Notes under the pieces: model-generated
What the model was told of the DNA's origin: nothing
What the model saw: only the letters and a program-made list of their open reading frames with translations
Databases searched by the model: none
Assembly (NCBI GenBank): GCA_963693365.1
Contig: CAVNZM010000005.1
Coordinates: 11,098,001-11,162,000 of the forward strand
Direction of reading: 5' to 3'
From: Amoebidium appalachense
Lineage: Eukaryota > Ichthyosporea
Length of the DNA stretch: 64,000 nt
Position numbers and translations under genes: made by a program
In this document: piece after piece, positions 41,635 to 54,640 of the stretch
Layout of the letters: each line of letters starts with the position of its first letter
Position numbering within the stretch: position 1 is the stretch's first letter

Positions 41635-43030
41635 TTAATACTCGGCCTTCTTCTCGGAGACTACGTTGGCAGAGGCAGCGTCGTCGCGGAGGGTGTTCTG
41701 GACGTACTTTGCGGCCACGAACATGTAGAAGGGGATGGCCAGGGTGAACATGCCCCAGTTGACAAACAGCTGCACCTTCCAGTTGGCGTTGTTGTCCAGC
41801 TGCCAGGCAATGGCGCCGAAACCGGACTGAACACCCTTGTAGAACCCGGTGTAGCGGGCGGCCTGGGACAGGTCGTTGGTGATGGCGCCCATGATCCAGT
41901 AGGCGTAGGTCTGCAGCATGGCGTCGCAGATACCGTACAGGAGGAAGCAGATGATGGGGTAGATGTAGCGGCTGCCGTCACCAATGTCGATGCGGGGGCT
42001 GTTGGCAAGCTCGGGGGTGCAGGGGGGATCCTTCTTGAGGTCGCAGGCATAGCCGGGCTTGTCATAACCACCCTCCCAGCCGACCTGCAGATAGGTGCCT
42101 ATGGCCCATGCAAGGGTGAAGATGGCGGCCAGGATGGCACCACCCATGATGGCACGCTTCTTGCGGGGGGAGAGTGGGGCGGTCAAGGAACTGTTGACCG
42201 AAGAGGAAGGCACCCAACATCTGAGAGGCCCAGTAGAGAGAGCTGTTGAGACCGCGTGCACGGATGGTGAAGAGGGCACCGTTGACGGCGTTGAATTGGT
42301 AAGTGTAGAAGAAGTTGGAGGTGGCAAAGAGGGGAGCAAGCAGGATCATGTGTTTGTCCAGGAACATGAGGGCTACGTTCTTGAACTCCTCGGCGGGGGA
42401 GGCGGTCTTCTCAAACTCCACGGCCTCACCATCCTCGCGGATGACGGTCTTAGGGTTGACCAGCAGGAAGAAGGCAGCGATGGAGCCCACAGCCATGATG
42501 CCGGCAAAGGTGAAGTAGGTGGCCGCAGAGGCGCCGCCAGCCTCGGAGTTGAAGTTGACAGCAAACACGAGCAGACCACCGAGGCAGCCGCCGAGGTTGA
42601 AGATGACCCAGAAGAGGGAGATGTACGTGCCCTTCTTCTCCTCGGGGGCATAGGCCATCATCATGGCGCCCTGGGCCGTCCAGAACAGACCGGCACCCAC
42701 ACCGAGCAGGGCACCAGACAGGATGGCCAGCCAGTTGTACGAGGGGTCGTGGCCGGCAGCGTACTGGCCCACGGCGTAAAGCACGTAGGTGAGACCGCCA
42801 CCGCCCATCAGAATCTTGTTGCCGTAGTCGCCGCACAGGTTGAAGAGCATACCGCCGAAGTAGCCGAAGATGGCAAAGCAGGCGTAGAGGGCCGTGTTGG
42901 AGTTGTTTGCGGTGGTGGCATCGGTGCTGCCGGCGCCGCCCAGGCCGGACATGGCGTTGAACATGCCCGGGCAGGAGAAGGCCAGGAAGGCCACAATGAT
43001 CACCTGGACCTTACCAGAGTTGAGCGCCAT
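41635..43030 (-). CDS. UNC93/DUF895-type membrane protein, copy 2 (one frameshift)
   Basis: Inverted paralogue of 29704-31098. From the ATG at 43030 the frame matches copy 1 up to the motif QQFLDRPTL, then breaks at a six-G run (plus strand 42165-42170). The continuation is open in another frame from RKKRAIMGGAILA to the stop at 41635. One base fewer in the run restores agreement with copy 1 throughout, so a consensus error or a very recent mutation is more likely than an old pseudogene. The first 170 or so codons are nearly identical to copy 1 at DNA level; substitutions concentrate in the second half (for example YLQVGWEGGYDKPG, DIGDGSRYIYP). Membrane topology and family are as in copy 1. 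It has its own TATA box. Confidence 0.88.
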
Positions 43031-43117
43031 GGTTGCGTTTCGCGTTACCGCGTGTTGAATGTGTGTACTAATTGTAATACAGGCGAAACTGTATGAATTG
43101 GTCAGAGCATATTTTGC

Positions 43118-43125
43118 CTTTTATA
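43118..43125 (-). promoter_or_regulatory. TATA box of UNC93-like copy 2
   Basis: TATAAAAG on the minus strand, about 90 bases before the ATG at 43030. The region upstream of the shared AAACGCAACCATGG differs from that of copy 1, so the duplicated block does not include the promoter. Confidence 0.65.
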
Positions 43126-44726
43126 AGGTTGCCAAACTGCTGGAAGATCTTATCCACAACGGCCGTCCAATGAACGAAAGCCTGAGAGGCGGTCAAATAG
43201 TATGATTGATAACGAGGGAGATTTCTATCAGCAAGTTTCGAATTCGAAAATAACGAGTAGGGAAAGCGCTATATAGTTGTTATAAAGAGAAAAAAGAGAG
43301 AATCGCATTCGATAATATAAGAAAATATAACCCTATGAAACTTGTGACTCCGGGAACATTACCTCTCATCCTTGGTGTGAAATCTGATATCGATCTCAGT
43401 GGCCACATATGCCAGCTCACACCGGCACCGGCGCCAAATGTAACCTCTCGCGATCGAAGACTCATTCAGAACTAAATGAATTCAAATTTAGCTTCTACCA
43501 ACTAGAAACAGGAGAAACCAAAATGTGTGTCAAATAAAATGTTTGAAAGAGAGAAATTTGTGAAAGCTTTTCATTACAAAGTATAATCCTGGCATGGTAA
43601 AGCGACTACATATATATACTAACAAACAATGCCGCGATTCAATGCACTTTTTTTGCAGCATTTACACCGCTCCAAGATCCTCCACTGTGATTGGAATAAT
43701 TTCGTTACCATTGTATCCAATGAACATAGGCCTAGATCCCCCGCCAGATCGAACAATTGTGCCCATACATAAGTTTCTGTTATTGCAAGTATGGAGTTTC
43801 TGCATATGTGTATTTATGCATGGTATGTATAAGTGCCATGTGGTTTACCGCAACTCCTTGGCACATAAAAGTACGCTATGTGGTTGAAATCACCATAAAT
43901 ACAAACTGGCCTGCTGAGTACCGCATAAAATAAATGTGCATTCAATGGCCACATCTTCAGGCTGAACGCAAGTTAATATATCAACCTGGCAGAAGCTACC
44001 AGCCGGAGCATATGCCACATGTGCATCCATATATGACATATGCATCACGGCATGGCATACCTCGCATCGGCCATGATATCGTATACAGTACAGTACTTCA
44101 CGGTGATCATAGTCAATCAATGTGAGTTTGAGGTCCCTAATTGGCTGACAATAACAGCGTGTATAATTTTTGTCTTGATTTCATAGCAATATTATTAGCA
44201 TGCGGCATGCTATGATCATGCGATCACTCGCTAGTATTATAGTACACACATGTACACAGTCAATGGCACACGTGTCTGTGTGCTCGATATGCAATATCGC
44301 AATGTCTTGCACTCTTGCAGGCTCTTCATATATGTGACTTTAATTTATTGTCATCAAAACGGCCAGATGAGCACCGATGTCCCCATTAATGTTAGTTAGG
44401 CCTAAGTAGACAGTCCTTTGGAACCAGAAGATTTGTTGTTCATTTAGCTCCCTTTAACTCCGTTTATGTAGCTCCGTTCAAAAACTTAATTGTTGTGTGG
44501 GGATTTGTGGGAATTATCGCGCGCGGATATCGATGTTGAGTGCTCAAAGGGGGAGAAAAAAAAAAGAAAACTGAAAAAAAGAAAATGACGGCTACCAGCG
44601 TCTTGCTTCGTACGGTATTTTTTATAATGTTACACTAGATGATTCTCAACTTCGTAAGCATTTTTAAGAAAGATAATGATGAACACATACATACTATCGG
44701 GAACGTTACCCCCGTGACCACGCCCC

Positions 44727-44728
<2 letters not shown>
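43126..44728. other. Intergenic region, no gene recognised
   Basis: Ordinary-complexity AT-richer sequence. Short open frames (such as 43594-43887) show no recognisable motif, and their codons lack the C/G-ending bias of the confirmed genes. Confidence 0.5.
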
Positions 44729-45151
<423 letters not shown>

Positions 45152-45153
<2 letters not shown>

Positions 45154-45627
45154 AGGGCGTGTCTGGCAGCGCAGTTATATCGTGTCTTTATCGTATTCGT
45201 TTTTTCGCGTAATGACACGATTCCGAAAATGTGTCATGCCAAACACGCCACAGCTTTCCGGACACGATAATGACGTTGGACATCGAAGTTATATGTATCG
45301 TTTTTTCGAAAATCACCTCCGGAGGTGACACGACATAACTTTTAGCCAATCGGATCGCTTTTAGTTATTCTAATTTACGACTGGTCAAACAGCTACCAAT
45401 GAAATCGTATAAAAGATGATTTTTCGCATTCCTTTGTCGTGTCGAGATTTTGTGTCGATGTCGAAGCTGGTGCGTGTTTACAAAGAAAATAGGCGTGTTT
45501 GGTACGCCATAATCGTATCATTACCCCTACAGACGCATACCACAAAATAATTTTGTGAACACGATTATTCGTCTTTTCGCAAAATGACACGAATACGATT
45601 ATTTTTCGGCTGCCAAATACGCCCTTA
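45152..45627. mobile_element. MITE-like element with TTAGGGCGT.. termini
   Basis: The left end TTAGGGCGTGTCTGGCAGC is matched inverted by the right end GCTGCCAAATACGCCCTTA, and similarity continues inward for some tens of bases (CGTATTCG blocks). The terminal motif also occurs inverted inside: GCCAAACACGCC near 45239 and GGCGTGTTTGG near 45492. That gives a four-part nested arrangement. There is no coding capacity in about 476 bases. The AGGG-type ends suggest the hAT group, but target duplications cannot be judged because the left flank is CA repeat. Confidence 0.75.
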
Positions 45628-46492
45628 CACAGACACACGCACCGTGACCTACACACACACAAGTGTGCACACACACACAAAAAAAACATATTTTTTCGTG
45701 AACAACCATGGGGAAAGGAGGAGGAAAGAAAAAGGGGAAAAAAAGGAGGAGGAGGAGGGGGGGGGGAGGGAGGGGGGGGGGCATCAAACTGCTGGAGACG
45801 GCTAGACCTGGGTTGGGTTGGCTCCGTGTCGCGTTCGAAGACTCAAATTTCTCGGGTGATCACAGGGTGAGGTTTTGGGGAATCCGATGTCGAGGTGGGA
45901 ACAAAAAAACAAAAAGGCTGCCAGCGCCTTACTCATCTTTTTTTTTCATGATGTACAGTACATGGACGATTCATCATAATGACTCTTGATAATGAATTCA
46001 TACACACATGGGACCCTCCCCCCCTCCGCCCCCCTCTCTCCCCCAACACACATACAAACCACATGCACACGCACATGGGCACACACACAACCGTACACAC
46101 ACATACACATATTATTATTTAAAAAAAAAAGCAAATGAACTTATTATGAACTACAATTCTCCAAACAACCATGGAGGGGGGGCGGGAGGGGTAAAGAAAA
46201 AGGAAAAAAAATAAGGGGGGGGGGGGGGGGGGGGGTTGAGGGTGTTTTCAAACGGCAGGAAGATTGGAAAAAGCAACCAGTTGTACTTGCTGTTAAAAAA
46301 ACACCCTGGGGAATTTAAGGGGCAAGCCGGATACACACCGGGGAGAAAACTACAACAAAAACACCATTTCAAGCTTGCGCACTACAAGTCTCAGACGAAA
46401 CTGCGAAAGTACAAATTTAAAGAAACAATTAAAGTAAAAAACAACAAGGTTTTTTGAAAAAAAAAAAAAAAAAAAAAAGGAACATGCAACAC
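45628..46492. other. Intergenic region downstream of the phosphoesterase
   Basis: Short CA-rich pieces, an A- and G-rich stretch at 45710-45780, a G run at 46216-46235 and an A run at 46456-46478. I see no supportable exon. Confidence 0.45.
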
Positions 46493-48762
46493 CTAAAAAA
46501 TCGTGTTAAATATTGACCTTCCGTTGCCAGCCCCCATTCCCACAAATGAAAATACAAGAGCCCCCCCCACCACATCCACAATGCCATATCCGTGCTGGGT
46601 CGCCGTTTGTGCATGTTGCGGTGTTAGACCCCCCACATCCACCTTTTTCATTTCTGCAGCGTCTATAGGTGTTGCCAAAAGCGTGCCCGCCGTCCCTACG
46701 ACTATCTGTGCTGGTCTTTGTGATATACTGGGAGATATAGCCGCCCTGTTGTGGGGGGAAAACGAGATATATTCCATCATGTGGATATGACCAGAGAGAA
46801 TAGCCCGTAATGAAGTTGGGAAATTTGACCCGGCTGCCTCTTGCAATGTGTAGTCTTCGGCTATGAGTGTGTGGTTGAGTGACGTCACATTGCGCATACC
46901 ATATATGGGGCGGTGTGTGACTAATATGGAAATAGGCACGTCTTTTGCGTAATTGTACAGGGTTTGAAACTGCGTCCTGTAAACGTCTACTTGCTCGATG
47001 AAGGAATTGTGCACGCTGTTAGGCAAGTTTGGCACATCGTTCTCGGATATGTAAAGGGATGCAGTATCAAGAGACAAAAACATGACTTTTCCGGTGTTCA
47101 CCATGTACGGATCCGTATAAGTCAAACAGTTACTCTCCGCTCTATAGTTGTATTCCCCGTGGTACAAAAACCTGAAATACCCCTCGCCGAATCGCTCGCA
47201 ATCCTCATGATTTCCTCTCGTGAACAACCATGGCATGGCACGCAGCAGCTCTGTAGCCGGTCTGAAAAAATCCTCCTCCCATGTTTGAAATGTGTCTCCC
47301 GTGGGTGACCCAACACATCCTTGCGTGTTGTTTGGACATGGGCTCTCCCTGTAAAGGTAGTCTCCTAGGTGCACAACCAACCCCGCCTCCAGTGTCGCCA
47401 AGGTGTTCGTGACAGACGCAAATGGCCAAACGGATGTGTTTGCGCAAGCTTGGAAAGTGGTATCTTTCATGCGGCAACCACTGTCTCCGAGAGTGTAGAT
47501 CCTGTATGGGCAGGAGAAAAAATAGGGGCAATGCATGGGATAGGTACGTGGGATGGAGGTTCAAGGAGGATTGAGGGGAGGAGGGGGGGAGCCTAAAGGG
47601 AGAGAGAGAAAGGAAAACAAGGGTTCAGCGAGAAGCACAGCAGTGGGGTTGGAAGATGGGTGGGGGGAAGGGGATAAAGAGGAGAGAGACAGTTAGCCAA
47701 AAAAATGTGCGTGAAAAATGAGCGTAACATGCCTGTCATTGAGCATTGGATTTGAACTTTATTTCTCTGCACCGCCAACAGGCAGCCGAACAATAGCATA
47801 CAAACATCCATTCAAGTGCATAGAGGATAAATGAGCAGAGTCATTCATAAGCAGCAAGTGTGTTGAGAAACAGGCCGAGAAGAATGAGGCGCCAAGAATG
47901 CGCCCAGCCCTATTCCCCTCCCTTCTCCTTTCCTTACCGCCTCCTTCCGCAGCCCTCCACGTCCACCATAATCTAACACCCATATCCCTCCCTCATTTCC
48001 CCCCCTCCCTCGACCCCCCCCCAATCCTTCCCTCCCCTTCCCTCTTCACCACTCGAAATCCTACCGTGACCACACCTACACCCACCACACCCCACCCCTT
48101 CTCACCGCGTACTTGCCACACCCCGGAACACTTCAGACTTGCCATCTACAAAGATGCACAAAAACGCTTACCACGCACCATCCAAAAGAAGGAAACCGTG
48201 ATATCGTTGTGGACACACCCGCCCGTAGGAAACAATGAGTGCAAGATCGTGCAAACAAAAGATTCCCCCTCCCCACCTCTTTCCGTCGACACCCACCCAC
48301 CCATCCACCCGAAGATCTAGATGCACGGTTTGGCCGGGCCACAATTGCAGAGGGCAAGATTCTTCCGGGGAGAGGGGCGGGGGGGGGGGGGGGGAGGGGG
48401 AGGGGGAACCCTTCCACTTACCTCGGTGTTGTTTTAAAATTGTACTTTGGCACAGACCACCTATAGCTACCATGCACGAGCACAGATTCCCCCCCACCCT
48501 TTGGGAGCTCTACGTTGCATGTTAGCACTGGGTAGCGATCACTAGGTGGCGCTCTCACGCTCATAGGGATTAATCCGTGAGAGCTATCTAGTATGCTTGG
48601 GCAGTGTGTGCTTGTGGGGGGGAGGAGGGCACGCAGTTGTGCCGTTGAATGTGGGCCCAACAGTACATAGTGGTGGAGAATGGAGTGGGCGACACTTAGG
48701 GATGAGAATGGGAGCAGGGCTAGAGCGAGTGTCATCAGAAGTGAAGGGGTGCTAACGGCCAT
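46493..48762 (-). CDS. Secreted calcineurin-like metallophosphoesterase
   Basis: Two exons: 48762-48422 and 47501-46493, joined at a perfect GTAAGT donor and a CCCATACAG acceptor in phase to give 449 residues. An N-terminal signal peptide is visible (LLMTLALALLPFSSLSVAHS at about 8-27). The metal-binding blocks of the calcineurin-like superfamily occur in order: GDSGCR (about 119-124), HLGDYLYRE (Asp about 161), GNHEDC (about 210-215), THRPIY (His about 310) and GHIHMMEY (His about 352 and 354). The spacing with CPN..GC.GSPTGD between the second and third blocks matches a family I know mainly from bacteria and some protists. It likely hydrolyses phosphate esters outside the cell or in the secretory route; the substrate is unknown. 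The 0.9-kb intron is C-rich on the coding strand. A bacterial origin followed by intron gain is possible but not shown. Confidence 0.93.
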
Positions 48763-49883
48763 ATTTGGAGGGATGCCGGTTGGCTAACCGGGTGTAACTT
48801 AGCATGGATAGTAATTAGTGTGATGATCATAGTTTACATCAGTGGAGCATCTCGCACTTATAACTAGCGAGTGAAAAGCGTTGCGCATGCGCACGTACGA
48901 GTATCAACAACCGGTTCTCTACTGTGACGTCATGACCACATGCCTTTTGTGGTGCTGCGTCCACCAATCACGCCCGTGGCCAATAACAAGATCTGTTTGT
49001 CCTGTTATAAGATACTCAAGAATGGGGCCGTGCATAAGATCAGTGTAAGGCTGGGCTTTTCATCCTAGTGGTTGATCCATGGAAGTTTATGTGAGCAGGT
49101 GTGTGTGTGTTGTACATGTGTAAGGGGCGGGGGGGAGAGGGGGGGGATATACTTCGTACTCGGCAATAGAATACATCAACAATGCAGATGGCATAGCACG
49201 AAGAAAATCCCTATAGCCCTCCTATGGGACATGTGTGTGTGACTGTATGCATGGTGTTTGTGTGTGTCTCTGTCTGTGTCTGTGGTGGTAGTGGTGGTGG
49301 GGGGGTTGCTTCGTACGGGTCCCGGGATAAGTGTGTATGACTTCGGACTGTATGCCTGTTTCGTGGGTGGGTGGGTGGGGCGGCGGTGGCCGCGGGGGGA
49401 GTGGGATACACCGGGTGGGGGTTTGCCATGGCTGGCACAAGTAGCCAGTTTGTACTCCCGAGTATAGAAGAAAAAGATGTTACACACAGCCCCTCCTGTC
49501 GAGACAAATAGAGAGGATCGGTGGGTGGGTGGGTGGGTGGGGGGGGAAGGGTCATTGCCAAGTGGGAGAAATGTAAAAATAGTGTCTTCACTTTACTCGA
49601 CATACACAAAAAGAGCAGGAACGACTGTGCACCAATTAGCTCACATCTGGTGGCCCTTTACAAGGGCCCTCCCCAATGAAAAAATGTTACACGGAATCCA
49701 ATGGAACAGTGTGGCATACCGGCAATCTTTCGCCTGCAGCCGCCACCAATCACACTAGTACCCAGTGCACACAGTACATTCACACCTAATGCACTATTAT
49801 TCCACTTACGAAACTCGGCATTTTTTACTCTATTCTATTAAGGTTTTAACCATACGTGACCTCCAGCCTATCAACTGGACTAT
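48763..49883. other. Spacer between two minus-strand genes, with promoter-like elements
   Basis: Contains CCAATCA (48964-48970), CCAATAA (48980-48986) and TATAAG (49006-49011) in plus orientation, about 250 bases from the phosphoesterase start. They could drive a plus-strand transcript whose body I cannot identify, or form part of a bidirectional promoter. Further right are GGTGG repeats (49284-49305), GTGGG repeats near 49364-49380 and 49519-49541, and the presumed acetyl-CoA synthetase 3' untranslated region. No exon is assigned. Confidence 0.4.
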
Positions 49884-49989
49884 TTAGAGCTTGGCGCGCT
49901 TGTCCACAAGGGCCTGCACGACCGAGGGGTCGTTAAGGGTGCTGATGTCGCCAAAGTCGGACTCCTTCACGGCAACCTTGCGGAGAATA

Positions 49990-50024
<35 letters not shown>

Positions 50025-50664
50025 ATCTGTAACGGGAAAAAAATACGAGTTAGGCGGGCGTGGTTCAGGGACATCAAAGTGGTGTCGGTTTTGACACGAA
50101 GGGTAGAGCTCGCTCAAGATGGGGAAGGGGAAGCCAAGGGGGGTGGGGGGGGGGGGGGGGGGTTTGAATGCGTCAAAAAGTACGAAGTACACAAGAACAA
50201 ACGGATAACACGATGCAGAATGCAAGCCATACATAAAGAGTATGCATAATAAGCAGAGCCCAGGGGATTTGCTTTCTTCTCCTGTACGGTCATGCATGAG
50301 CGATCAAGTGCCAAGATGATTAGTTGAGTTCCCTACCAGTAAGAAAGATAATTATCTCATCTCCCCCCCCCCCCCCCCCAACACACACACACACAAGCGC
50401 ATACACAAAAAAAACGTAACGTGTGAAGTAAAGACCAAGACACACAAGGGAAGACAAGCACTCACCGTTGTGGATCAGGATCCAGTCAGGGGCAGCGAAA
50501 CCACCGATCTGGGCCCTAATCTCATCCCTGAGCTCCTTGGCTAGCTGCTGCTCCGACTTCTCGTTCTCGGCCATCAGAGTGACGTAGGCAAACACGGCCT
50601 GACCCTTGATCTCGTGGGGAACACCGACAACAGCAGCCTCGGCAACAGCGGGGTGAGACCCAAG

Positions 50665-50697
<33 letters not shown>

Positions 50698-51324
50698 GAC
50701 GAGGAGGAGGGGTGTTGGAAAGGAGAAGGGGAGAAGGGGAGAAGGGAAGGGGGGGGGGGGGGGGGGGGGGGGCTAGTGATGGGACACAGGTTTGGTTGCG
50801 GGGGTGTTGTGTCGTGTGTGTGATGTGTGACGTACACATTGAGAAAAAACTGCAAAGAATGTGGCATGGAGCACATGCACCTTCAGCCATGCAGAGCAAT
50901 TATGCAAAAGAGGCAGAGAACATGCAATGGTATCCTGGCCTCATGCGAGTATCCGCCAGGCTGTGTGTGTGTGTGTGTGTGTGTTTGGAGGGCAGAGGGG
51001 GGGACGTACAGAGCCTCGATCTCAGCAGTACCAATGCGGTGGCCAGACACGTTGATGACGTCATCGACACGGCCGGTGATCCACAGGTGGCCCTCGTGGT
51101 CGCGGCGGCAGCCGTCACCGGTGTAGTAGTAGCCGGGGAAGGGCTGCAGGTACGTCTCGATGTAGCGCTGAGGGGCGGGGGGGGGGGGGGGGGTGCAAAC
51201 ATGTTAGACACGAAATTCGGCATCTTATGAATGGGTCAGTGGCGTGATTGAGTAGCTCAAATCTGCATCTTACTCGTGGGACTCAATCCCTAGTCTTTAA
51301 GAATGTATTAGTGCACACTGTAAC

Positions 51325-51356
<32 letters not shown>

Positions 51357-52213
51357 TATCGAATTGAAGGGAGATGTCATTCTGAATACAGAATTTGGTG
51401 TAGGAGGTGTGTGGGTGTGCAGGGGGGGGAGGGGGGTAGCATACGCGGTGGTGGCCGTAGATTGTGCGGGCCATGCCGGGGGGGATCTGCTTGAGTGCGA
51501 GAATGCCCTGCTTGTCGTTGCCCTCAATCTCCTGACCGTTGGAATCAAGAAGCACGGGCTGGGGGGGGGGGGGGGGGGGGGGGGGTGTTAGTGCCTGGTA
51601 TGTCTATGCGAACAAAGATGGAAAAGCATGCACCTGCAACCAACGCAAACAACATGCATGCAAAAGACTTATGCAAAAAGATAGAAAGCACATGTAGGAA
51701 AAGATGCATATATGCATGCATTAGCAATGAGAACAACATCTATGCCAAAGTACTTTGTGCAATTTTTGCATGAATTGCACACAGTACATGCGCATGCACG
51801 TACACGTAACCGTCACGTAGGGCGCACGTACAAGTACACGTCACGTACGGGTGCAAAACTGCAAGAGTACACACTGTTCGCGCAAACAGTACAAGCCAAC
51901 TGCATGCAAATGCACACAAACACAACCAGCATGAACACCATGCACACCACACCCATGCACACAGTAACCCCCCCACACACTTACCAGCACACCGAAGAAC
52001 GGGCGCATAGCTGCACCGGGCTTGAGGTCCCTATCGCCAGCAATGGGTGTGATCATAGCACCGCCAGTCTCAGTCTGCCACCACGTGTCCACAATCGTGC
52101 AGCGCCCACCGCCAACCTTCTCGTGGTACCAATTCCATGCCTCGGGGTTGATGGGCTCACCCACTGCATCGATAGTGTGAGTCTACAAGTGCGTTGTTTG
52201 CTGGTGTGTGTGT

Positions 52214-52260
<47 letters not shown>

Positions 52261-53622
52261 AATGGATATGGTCTGCAGGTCTTCAGGAAGCTAAGACGGG
52301 GCAGGGGAAGGGGGGAAAGGGAGGGGGGAGAGATTGAACACATTTTCTTCTTTTAGGCATTTGGCAAGGATGAGGGGGAGAGGGGAGAGGGGAGATGGGA
52401 GAGGGTGGGGTTAAGGTTGGAATGGGGGGAGGGGGGAGGTGTTACCGGAGCCAAGGACGCGGAGGGAGGAGAGATCGTGGCCCTTAATCCACTCGTCACC
52501 CTTCTGGATCAACATGCTGCAGTCACGTGATCAGCACACAGTTTGATTGGCCCAGCACACAGTGCAATCGCCCAATCACAAAGCAACAGGCACATGCATG
52601 TGCGTGGAAAAAAATCCTACACCATGCCAGAAACAGAGACAAAGAAAAAAAGATGAGTAAGGGTGGGTGTGGGGAGAGAATAGTAGACCAATTGTAGATA
52701 AAGGCGACGAAAACACTATGCAAAAGACCTTCGCTTGGAGCCAAAAAGTTGCAAGAAGAGGTATTAAGACAAGGCGGGGGCCGAGGGGGGAGGGGGAAAG
52801 GGGGGTGAATGGGGGAGGAGGGGGGGGGGGGGGGGGGGGGGGGAGGGGGGGGGGGGGGTACCGGAGAGCAGTGGGGGACGTGTAGAACTGAGTGACACCG
52901 AGCTTCTCAACCATCTCCCAGTAGCGGCCTGAAAGGAAAAAATGGTGGGTTAAGTGCCAAACGAGGTGCAAAGGGAAATGGGCGAGGGCGCGTGTGGGGT
53001 GGTTGAAGGGCAGGGTGATGGTGGCGGCGGTTATGTGTGTGTGGGTGAGTGTGTTGGGGGGGGGGGGAAGGGGTAGGGAGGGGGGGTGGTGGTGGTGGTG
53101 GTGGTGGTGTGTCTGTGTGTGTGTTGGGGGGGGGGGGGGGGGGGGGGGGGCGGGGGGGAGTGTCACTGCGTCATTGTGGGTCTGTATATTCGACTCTTTC
53201 GCACGTGGGGGGATTCCGGTGTGGGCATTTCTGTTGAATAGTGGAAGTTGTGGGATTGGTTTGATAGGGGGGGGGGGGGGGGGGACGTTGGATGCAGTCC
53301 AGACAACTAAGGAAACAAGGAAACATGGCGTGCAACGCAGGTGCTCCCTGTGCACGTGTGTGTGTGTGTGTGTGTGTGTGCACGTGTTTGTGTGTGTGTG
53401 CACGTGTGTGTGTGTGTGCGTGGTTGTTTGTTTTGGGGTGTTTGGCGGTGGGGGGGGGGGGGGGGGGGGGGGATACTGGGGTTGGGGTAGACGGGAGTGG
53501 GCTCGAACAGCACGGTGGTGGCGCCGTTCATCAGGGGACCATAGACGATGTATGAGTGGCCAGTGATCCAGCCAACATCGGCAACACAGGCGTGGATATC
53601 ACCATCACGGTAGTCGAACACG

Positions 53623-53653
<31 letters not shown>

Positions 53654-54587
53654 GAGAAGTAAGGTTGGAGGGAGAGAGGGGGGGGGGGGGGGGGGGGGTT
53701 CGTCAACACCAAAGCACCGTACGATCATAAATAACGAAAATGATGCCAAACAGATGTGCATGCTACATCACAAATGCCTATTATGGGCATTCTCTTTTTT
53801 AGGGGTGGGGGGAGGTTAGAAGCAGGAGATGGAAATGGCGATAGAGTGGGATGCGCATAATCCGTGCCCGCCCTAACACCCCATTCCACTGTATGCACGC
53901 CCCATTCCACTGTGTGTACACGCATTCCACTGTATCAACGCCCCATGCTGCATTCCACTGTGTGCACACGTACCTTGTGTGTCAGGGAGGTGTACAGCAG
54001 GTAGCCGGCAGTGGAGTGAGCCAGACCTTTGGGCTTGCCGGTGGAGCCAGACGTGTAGAGGAGGAAGAGGAGGTCCTCGGCATCCATGATCTCGGCCGTG
54101 GCAAATGGCCGAGACTGGGGGGAAAAAACATGGGTAAGAAGAAAAAAAAAAAGGTAAAAAATATGGGTAAGAAGGAGAAAAACATGGGTAAAAGTTGGTC
54201 ACCCCTCACCAGTGGCCACCCCTCACCAACTTTTACCCGAGTTCTCAGACTAGGAAAAGACAAGGGGAAGACAGAGGGAATACATGGGAAGACGGAGTGT
54301 TGGTGTGTGGGTATGTGATGTGTATGTGGTGCTTAGGAGAGTGTGCATAAGCATAACTTAGGATGGATGGATGTATGGCGGCGGAACGGGCTGCCACTGA
54401 ATGTACAATTCTGCAAGACAAAATAGAAATTTCACTTGCCATATTCTTTTTTCCACCAAGTAACTTGCAACGACCAAGGGTGAAGAGACAGAAAAGGGAG
54501 GGAGGCATACGTCAGCCATCTCGGCATCGAGGTCGAGATCACGGCCATCCTTCATGGGCACGGGGTTGCCCGTGCGCTTGCTGACGA

Positions 54588-54640
<53 letters not shown>

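Noticed and set aside
45708-45989. Frame starting ACCATGG with a Lys/Gly/Arg-rich start
   Set aside because: The basic start is a translation of an A/G-rich low-complexity run. The rest has no recognisable domain and no splice support.
48310-48360. Extra phosphoesterase exon (ILPSAIVARPNRAS frame) between the two accepted exons
   Set aside because: It has only a weak acceptor, and direct joining of 48422 to 47501 is in phase with consensus sites and matches the family spacing before GDSGCR.
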